A stretch of 64,000 nt of DNA from contig MEOG01000126.1 in the NCBI GenBank assembly GCA_001769125.1, forward strand, positions 27,744 to 91,743, read 5' to 3'. Positions 59,681-64,000 of this stretch are shown in pieces. Within the stretch, counting starts at the first letter, position 1. Each line of letters begins with the position of its first letter. A model generated the notes under the pieces. It was not told the DNA's origin, searched no databases, and saw nothing but the letters and a program-made list of their open reading frames with translations. This DNA comes from Bacteroidetes bacterium GWF2_35_48 (GTDB taxonomy: Bacteria > Bacteroidota > Bacteroidia > Bacteroidales > GWF2-35-48). Made by a program: the position numbers and the translations under genes.

Positions 59681-59978
59681 GAAAAAAGAAATACCTGAAG
59701 ATGTCAGGCAAATGGCTATTTATGCCAAAGCTATGAGCCATCCTGTGCGTGTGTACATTTTGCAAAAGCTTTCAGAAATGAATTCCTGTTGCTACAGCGG
59801 CGATATTTTTGAAGAAATTAAAGTGGGGCGATCAACTTTATCACAGCATTTAAAAGAACTTAAATTTTCAGGACTTGTTCAAGGAGAAATTGAGCCCCCC
59901 TACATTAAATATTGTATTAACAGGGAAAATTGGGACAAAGCAAAATCATTGTGCAGTAAGTTATTCGGAATTAAATAA
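59673..59978 (+). CDS. arsR: ArsR-family winged-helix repressor
   Basis: This 101-residue regulator has 'AMSHPVRVYILQKLSEMNSC' (helices 1-3), recognition helix 'VGRSTLSQHLKELKFSGLVQ' and wing 'GEIEPPYIKYCINRENWDKA'. Adjacent cysteines in 'NSCCYSG' and later 'KYC', 'SLC' are possible metalloid ligands, but are not the classical ELCVCDL motif. It is the obvious candidate to bind the three inverted repeats of this cluster and to autoregulate from operator 2. Confidence 0.9.
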   Translation: MAKKKEIPEDVRQMAIYAKAMSHPVRVYILQKLSEMNSCCYSGDIFEEIKVGRSTLSQHLKELKFSGLVQGEIEPPYIKYCINRENWDKAKSLCSKLFGIK

Positions 59979-59996
59979 TAAAAAAAAATCAGAATT

Positions 59997-60449
59997 ATGA
60001 AAACATTATTTTATCTTGTTTGTTTTAGTAGCTTTGCTTTAATAACAGCTTGCAACCAAAATGCAAAAAAAGAAGAAGATAGTAATAAAACAGCAAATCA
60101 AACAGTATCTGAAAATTTGAAATTACAGGTATTTTATTTTCATGTAACAAACCGTTGCGCAACTTGTAATGGAATCGAAGCTAATGTTAGAAAAGTATTA
60201 GAAACGAATTATGCAAAGGAAATGAGAAGTGGGGAAATAAATTTTAAATCGCTAAATGTTGACGAACAGGAGAATAAAGCTTTAGCTGAAAAATATCAGG
60301 CTTACGGTGCATCTTTGCATCTTGTGAAAATAGAAAAAGGACAAGAAAAGGATAATGACCTTACAGATTATGCTTTTACATTTTCGCGACCACAACCCGA
60401 AGTTTTCCTTAAAGGAATGAAAGATACAATACAATATTTTTTGAAGTGA
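59997..60449 (+). CDS. ArsF-like lipoprotein, thioredoxin-fold protein 2
   Basis: The 150 residues begin with a lipoprotein signal ('FSSFALITACNQNAKK'). The domain 'VFYFHVTNRCATCNGIEANV' with CATC, followed by 'KYQAYGASLHLVKIEKGQEK' and 'AFTFSRPQPEVFLKGMKD', is paralogous to the first ArsF-like protein. It would sit in the envelope facing the periplasm. Located 18 bp after arsR. Confidence 0.75.
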   Translation: MKTLFYLVCFSSFALITACNQNAKKEEDSNKTANQTVSENLKLQVFYFHVTNRCATCNGIEANVRKVLETNYAKEMRSGEINFKSLNVDEQENKALAEKYQAYGASLHLVKIEKGQEKDNDLTDYAFTFSRPQPEVFLKGMKDTIQYFLK

Positions 60450-60458
60450 TAATTACAG

Positions 60459-60506
60459 GCTGACTTCGACTCCCTGCCTACCGGACAGGCAGGCGCTCAG
60501 TCAGCG
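60459..60506. repeat. P4 palindrome interrupted by a 21-nt hairpin
   Basis: 'gctgac-ttcgactcc' and 'gctca-gtcagc' are the two halves of a P4 element. Between them, at 60474-60494, lies 'ctgcctaccggacaggcagg' + c, identical in all 21 nt to the insert in P2 copy C at 40322-40342. Confidence 0.9.
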
Positions 60507-60538
60507 GTTAAATTTGAAACATTAAATCTATAAATAAA

Positions 60539-60943
60539 ATGAAAAAAATAGTAATAATCGCAGTTGTTTTATTTTCTGTAAATTTTTTCGCTTCTGCTCA
60601 GAAGGGCAATGCAATTGAAGTATTGTATTTTAAAGCAAATCTGGCTTGTTGCAAAGCAAAATCATGCAATGCTCTTGAAGCCGATGTTCAGAAAATTGTA
60701 TCAGAAAATTTTAAAGATGGTAGTGTAGTCTTTAAAGAAGTTAAATTAGCGGACGAAGCCAATAAAGAACTTGTTGAGAAATACAAGGCACAGTCACAAA
60801 CGGTTGTGATTGTTAAAAAGAAAAAGAAAAAAGAAACTGCTGTAGATGTTTCTGAGTTAATGAAAAATTATTTGCAAACACAAGACAAAGAAGCATTGCA
60901 AAAACAATTCCTTGCAAAAGTTGAGGAAGTAAAAAAGAAATAA
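60539..60943 (+). CDS. Exported cysteine-rich thioredoxin-fold-like protein 3
   Basis: This 134-residue protein has a signal peptide ('IVIIAVVLFSVNFFASAQ') and 'LYFKANLACCKAKSCNALEA', a CC-x3-C cluster at the position of the CxxC of the ArsF-like proteins. The remaining fold follows the same strand/helix order and ends in a Lys-rich helix. It may be an ArsE-like component or a metalloid-binding variant. Its stop is 1 bp from the ArsG-like start. Confidence 0.7.
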   Translation: MKKIVIIAVVLFSVNFFASAQKGNAIEVLYFKANLACCKAKSCNALEADVQKIVSENFKDGSVVFKEVKLADEANKELVEKYKAQSQTVVIVKKKKKKETAVDVSELMKNYLQTQDKEALQKQFLAKVEEVKKK

Positions 60944-60944
60944 T

Positions 60945-61661
60945 ATGGAATTTTTACAGAATTTATTAGATGGCAGCAATATGCCCTTGTTGTCTGCTTT
61001 TTTACTGGGTTTAATGACCGCTATCAGTCCCTGTCCTTTAGCCACCAATATTACGGCTGTTGCATTCATCGGAAAAAATATTGAAAGCAAGAAAAAGGTT
61101 TTTGTGAATGGAATAATTTACACATTAGGTCGCGCATTCAGCTATACTGTGCTTGGTGTGATTCTTTTCTTTGGTGCCAGTAAATTTCATGTAGCATCGT
61201 TTTTCCAAAGTAATGGAGAAAAATTTTTAGGTCCATTGCTACTTATTATTGGTATTTTTATGCTTGATTTTATCAAAATAAAATTTCCCGGACTTGGAAA
61301 AATAACCGATAAATTTCAGAATAGCGACAAGCAGGGGAGCGGATGGAGTGCTTTTCTAATGGGAGTAGTATTTGCACTTGCTTTCTGTCCCTATAGTGGT
61401 GTTCTTTATTTCGGTATGCTTATACCAATGACGGTTTCAAGTGCTTCAGGATTATTTTTGCCCCCGGTTTTTGCATTGGCAACTGGTTTGCCGGTAATTA
61501 TTTTTGCATATCTAATTGCTTTCACTTTATCAGGAGTGGGATCTCTTTACAACAAAATAAAAACCTTTGAAAAATGGTTCCGTAAAGTGGTTGCAGTGAT
61601 TTTTATTATAGTTGGTATTTATTATATCTGGATATTTTACATTCAAAAATTGATACAATAA
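60945..61661 (+). CDS. ArsG-like/DsbD-CcdA-like membrane protein
   Basis: The 238 residues have six hydrophobic helices. Conserved-looking Cys-Pro pairs are 'ISPCPLATNITAVAFIG' (helix 1) and 'ALAFCPYSGVLYFGML' (helix 4), the pattern of DsbD/CcdA thiol-electron carriers. Bacteroidota homologues are annotated as ArsG aminobenzylarsenical efflux permease. The sequence itself favours a transmembrane electron conduit that could reduce the exported Cys proteins encoded immediately upstream; efflux is the alternative. Confidence 0.82.
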   Translation: MEFLQNLLDGSNMPLLSAFLLGLMTAISPCPLATNITAVAFIGKNIESKKKVFVNGIIYTLGRAFSYTVLGVILFFGASKFHVASFFQSNGEKFLGPLLLIIGIFMLDFIKIKFPGLGKITDKFQNSDKQGSGWSAFLMGVVFALAFCPYSGVLYFGMLIPMTVSSASGLFLPPVFALATGLPVIIFAYLIAFTLSGVGSLYNKIKTFEKWFRKVVAVIFIIVGIYYIWIFYIQKLIQ

Positions 61662-62158
61662 TTGAATACTTTTGGGAAAAGAATAAAAAAACAGTTATGC
61701 CACGAAAACACGAAAGCTCAAAAATACACAAATTATTATCCTTAGTGATATTTAGTGTTCCTGCCTGTCAGGCAGCTACCGTGTGGACACAAATATGCGA
61801 AGTATTTTTATTGAGGGTTTGATATTTTTTAAATATTATGCCTACTCTGAAAATTAATTAAACCTAATATATGACACGAATTTCACAAATTTAATATGCT
61901 GATGATTAGTTGTTTTTTAATAATTCGAGTAATTATTCACAAATTAATTGTTTTCTAAGGTGTTCATGAGGGCTAAAGCCATTCGTGTCAAAAATACTTT
62001 TTGGAGTTGACTTAATAAAAAAGATGGGTCCACACGGTAGCTGTCAGGCAGACAGGTTTGAGTTTTCGTGGCGAAAAATATACGTTTATCAGAAAACTTA
62101 ATAATATATTTTTTATGAATTCATTTCGTTATTTCACGAAATACAATAATATAATATT
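61662..62158. repeat. 497-bp spacer with a large nested inverted repeat
   Basis: Outer arms: 61699-61724 ('gccacgaaaa...') against 62055-62073 ('ttgagttttcgtggc'), and 61760-61789 against 62027-62056 ('gtccacacggtagctg' and complement, both ending in ctgcc/ggcag hairpins). Inside is a second pair 'tgacacgaat' (61872) / 'attcgtgtca' (61981). No gene is present. The last part holds operator 3. Confidence 0.8.
62123..62142 (+). promoter_or_regulatory. ArsR-type operator 3 before the ArsP-like permease
   Basis: 'atttcgttatttcacgaaat', same arms as operators 1 and 2; one spacer base differs. It lies 17 bp before the permease ATG, which links this gene to the arsR regulon despite the repeat-filled gap. 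Confidence 0.75.
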
Positions 62159-63502
62159 ATGGAAACAAAAAAAGAAGTAAAAATTTTAATTTGGATTATC
62201 GCAATTTTTGGAGTCGCCTTTTTTCTGCCGATAGATAGTGTACGCTTCAATACAGCTATAACAGCAACACTTGATTTAGCGAAATGGTATGCAAGAGAAC
62301 ATGTTGTACTATGTTTGTTGCCCGCTTTTTTTATTGCAGGAGTAATTTCAGTTTTTGTAAGTCAGGGAGCAGTATTGCGCTACTTTGGAGCTAATGCTAA
62401 AAAGTGGCTTGCCTATACTGTTGCCGCAGTTTCAGGAACCATACTGGCTGTTTGTTCATGTACGATTCTGCCTTTATTTTCAAGCATTCACAAACGTGGA
62501 GCAGGCTTGGGTCCCGCAATTACTTTTTTATATTCAGGTCCTGCTATTAATATTCTCGCTATAATTTTAACAGCCCGTATTCTAGGCTTTGAAATGGGAC
62601 TTGCGCGTACGATTGGAGCAATTGTTTTTAGCATATTAATTGGACTGATGATGTCTTTTATTTATCGTAAAGAAGAAAAAAAGAAAAAGAAAGAGCAGAT
62701 GAATATTACTCCTCCACCAGAAAAAAGACCCATGTGGCAAACATCATTTCATTTTTTCACATTGGTTTTAATTCTTGTTTTTGCAAATTGGGGAAGTCCT
62801 GCTGCTGACGATACATCTAGCTTATGGTATTATTTATGGCATTTCAAATGGTATATTACCGGAGCATTTTCTTTATTTTTAGCTTATTCATTAATCTATA
62901 TTTTAAAAATAAAATGGCAATGGGTTTTGCTTTCTGCAATTGCAATAATTGCATCTGCTGTGCTTTCAACCGTATTTATTGAAAATGCAAAACTAAGTCC
63001 TCTCGTTCCAATGATTGTTGGTATAGCCGCTTTAAGTTTTATTACATTAAAAGATAAGCGCGATGATGAAAACAAAGAATGGACAATTTCATCTTGGGGC
63101 TTTGCAAAACAAATCTTGCCCTTGCTTGCGGTCGGAGTTGTTACTGCCGGTTTTCTTTTAGGTTCTACACACGATGGACAAACTATTGCCGGCGTTATTC
63201 CAAACGAATGGATACAATGGCTGGTGGGAGGAAATTCTATTTTCTCAAACTTTTTTGCATCTTTAGTTGGAGCATTCATGTATTTTGCAACATTAACCGA
63301 AGTCCCAATTTTACAGGGATTAATAACTTCTGGAATGGGTAAAGGACCGGCATTGGCTTTATTACTTGCAGGTCCCTCGTTATCATTGCCAAATATGTTG
63401 GTAATTCGTGGTGTTCTTGGAACTCAAAAAACGATTATCTATGTTGCATTGGTTGTGGTTATGGCTACTGTTTCAGGGTTGATTTATGGGGAAATGTTTT
63501 AA
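62159..63502 (+). CDS. ArsP-family permease (DUF318)
   Basis: This 447-residue polytopic protein has ten to eleven hydrophobic helices in two similar halves separated by a charged loop near residue 170-185 ('YRKEEKKKKKEQ'). The first half has 'AVCSCTILPLFSSIHKRGAG' and 'FLYSGPAINILAIILTARI'; the second 'TLTEVPILQGLITSGMGKGP' and 'LLAGPSLSLPNMLVIRGVLG'. These are the PF03773/ArsP signatures; characterised ArsP proteins export trivalent organoarsenicals. The Cys-x-Cys in 'CSCT' is the expected substrate thiol pair. Preceded by operator 3. Confidence 0.88.
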   Translation: METKKEVKILIWIIAIFGVAFFLPIDSVRFNTAITATLDLAKWYAREHVVLCLLPAFFIAGVISVFVSQGAVLRYFGANAKKWLAYTVAAVSGTILAVCSCTILPLFSSIHKRGAGLGPAITFLYSGPAINILAIILTARILGFEMGLARTIGAIVFSILIGLMMSFIYRKEEKKKKKEQMNITPPPEKRPMWQTSFHFFTLVLILVFANWGSPAADDTSSLWYYLWHFKWYITGAFSLFLAYSLIYILKIKWQWVLLSAIAIIASAVLSTVFIENAKLSPLVPMIVGIAALSFITLKDKRDDENKEWTISSWGFAKQILPLLAVGVVTAGFLLGSTHDGQTIAGVIPNEWIQWLVGGNSIFSNFFASLVGAFMYFATLTEVPILQGLITSGMGKGPALALLLAGPSLSLPNMLVIRGVLGTQKTIIYVALVVVMATVSGLIYGEMF

Positions 63503-63503
63503 G

Positions 63504-63597
63504 ACACGAACCTGCCCGAAGCAGGCGGGTTACACGAATTTACACGAAAAAATGTACTCGTAATATGTGTAAATTAGTGAAATTTGTGTCAACATGA
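63504..63597. repeat. Inverted repeat with inserted GC-rich hairpin
   Basis: 'gacacgaa' / 'tacacgaatttacacgaa' on the left mirrors 'gtgtaaattagtgaaatttgtgtc' on the right. The hairpin 'cctgcccgaagcaggcggg' (63511-63529) interrupts the left arm between 'gacacgaa' and 'ttacacgaa'. Lies between the ArsP-like and CMD-like genes. Confidence 0.75.
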
Positions 63598-63636
63598 AAT
63601 AGTAAATTCAAATCTTAACTTTTAAAATTTTACAAA

Positions 63637-63942
63637 ATGGGATTTATATCAGAATACTTTCCGGAATTTGCTCAGAAGTTTGTTGAAATAGACAAAATGT
63701 ATGCAGAAAAGCGACACATTGACGAAAAAACGCATCAATTTATCTGCTTGGCATTAGCTATTAAAGGTCGCTCTGCTCCTTGTGTGAAGAAACATTTTAT
63801 CGGAGCAACGCTGGCTGGTGCGACAATGGAAGAAATTGCCTACATTATTGCACTTACAGAACGTGAAAGCGCAGGCAATGACGACTGTTGGGTAAACGAT
63901 GTATTGAGAAACTGTTTTGAATTTTTTATTTTAATCTGTTAA
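63637..63942 (+). pseudogene. Carboxymuconolactone-decarboxylase-like protein, 3' end replaced by an IS
   Basis: The 101-residue AhpD/CMD-like protein has 'FICLALAIKGRSAPCVKKHF' and 'GATLAGATMEEIAYIIALTE', with 'RESAGNDDCWVNDVL' near the end. Members of this family are frequent companions of ArsR and ArsP genes. The last residues ('NCFEFFILIC') do not look like the family's tail, and the stop codon overlaps a transposase ORF on the other strand. The original 3' end has thus probably been displaced by an insertion sequence. Most of the domain is intact, so a functional truncated protein cannot be excluded. Confidence 0.7.
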
Positions 63943-64000
63943 GCATTAATTTTGTCATAGCTAATTGAATCATCGCCTCACTTGTATCTGTGTTAAATTC
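63926..64000 (-). mobile_element. Insertion-sequence transposase, C-terminal end (partial)
   Basis: On the minus strand the right edge encodes 'EFNTDTSEAMIQLAMTKLML' + 'NRLK' and a TAA stop at 63926-63928. The 'T...EAM..LAM..LML.RL' ending is typical of IS5-superfamily transposases. The IS end is probably near 63905-63915, within the last codons of the CMD-like ORF ('gagaaactgttttgaa' may be the start of the terminal repeat). The body of the element is outside the window. Confidence 0.65.

Noticed and set aside
1-64000. tRNA or rRNA genes
   Set aside because: No cloverleaf-like sequence with TTCGAnTC and CCA-type ends or rRNA segment was recognised by eye; the 'TTCGA' motifs found belong to the P4 and P2 repeats.

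Overview
The window is a low-GC, gene-dense chromosomal segment of a Bacteroidota bacterium. The evidence is protein content: a gliding-motility type C-terminal sorting domain on a giant adhesin (type IX secretion), a Bacteroidota-style LptD, DUF4831, GIN (DUF2807), DUF4468-like and DUF4178 proteins, an M64 peptidase, MeaB, and promoters of the form TTTG-N19-TAATTTTG ahead of rpmH and cdd. I see no rRNA or tRNA gene and no CRISPR array. Order or family cannot be fixed from the sequence alone.

Layout. 0-5 kb: the end of etfB and complete etfA, a secreted beta-propeller-like protein, then YitT plus a tandem SiaB-like histidine-kinase-fold protein. 4.7-9.4 kb (minus strand): an iron alcohol dehydrogenase, a TMTC-like membrane/TPR protein and an MscS-type channel. 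9.4-15.7 kb: an M64 peptidase, an MNT/HEPN toxin-antitoxin-like pair, a YtcJ-like amidohydrolase lipoprotein, a secreted protein coupled to an SGNH hydrolase, and a membrane GNAT-like protein. 15.9-24 kb: the 1646-residue adhesin, a VWA membrane protein and fabG. 24.4-29.4 kb: a MacA-like adaptor, a MacB-like permease without its own ATPase, a TolC protein, and an internally deleted rtcB remnant. 29.5-36 kb: a GT39-like/TPR membrane protein, a TPR-SpoIIE phosphatase, two unknown proteins, and a second copy of the extreme 3' end of the phosphatase gene. 36-41 kb: rpmH (too short for the ORF track), meaB, a DUF4139 protein, a DUF4468-like protein and a DUF3592-like protein. 41-51 kb: cell-envelope genes (lptD, amidase, MCE/MlaD protein, DUF4831, nnrDE, glucosaminidase-LysM). 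51-56 kb: cdd, two DUF4178 proteins, a flavin-binding protein, ferritin, DUF2784 and a GIN protein. 56.8-58.8 kb: a small coiled-coil protein next to a dynamin-like GTPase.

58.9-64 kb is an ArsR-controlled cluster resembling organoarsenical-resistance (ArsE/F/G, ArsP) loci. It has three exported thioredoxin-fold-like Cys proteins, a cytosolic TM0996-type thioredoxin, the ArsR repressor, a DsbD/CcdA-like membrane protein annotated elsewhere as ArsG, an ArsP-like permease and a carboxymuconolactone-decarboxylase-like protein. Three near-identical 20-bp inverted repeats (ATTTCGTTATTTYRCGAAAT) stand in front of three of its transcription units and are the likely ArsR operators. The cluster is interrupted at the right edge by what looks like an insertion-sequence transposase on the minus strand.

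The most unusual feature is the intergenic space. It holds several families of small palindromic repeats that have inserted into one another: a ~125-bp element with paired, covarying stems that sits next to stop codons (three copies); an identical 21-nt GC-rich hairpin inserted in two unrelated host repeats; CATG-centred palindromes with compensatory arm changes (six copies); and larger nested inverted repeats at 40.1-40.7 and 61.7-62.1 kb.
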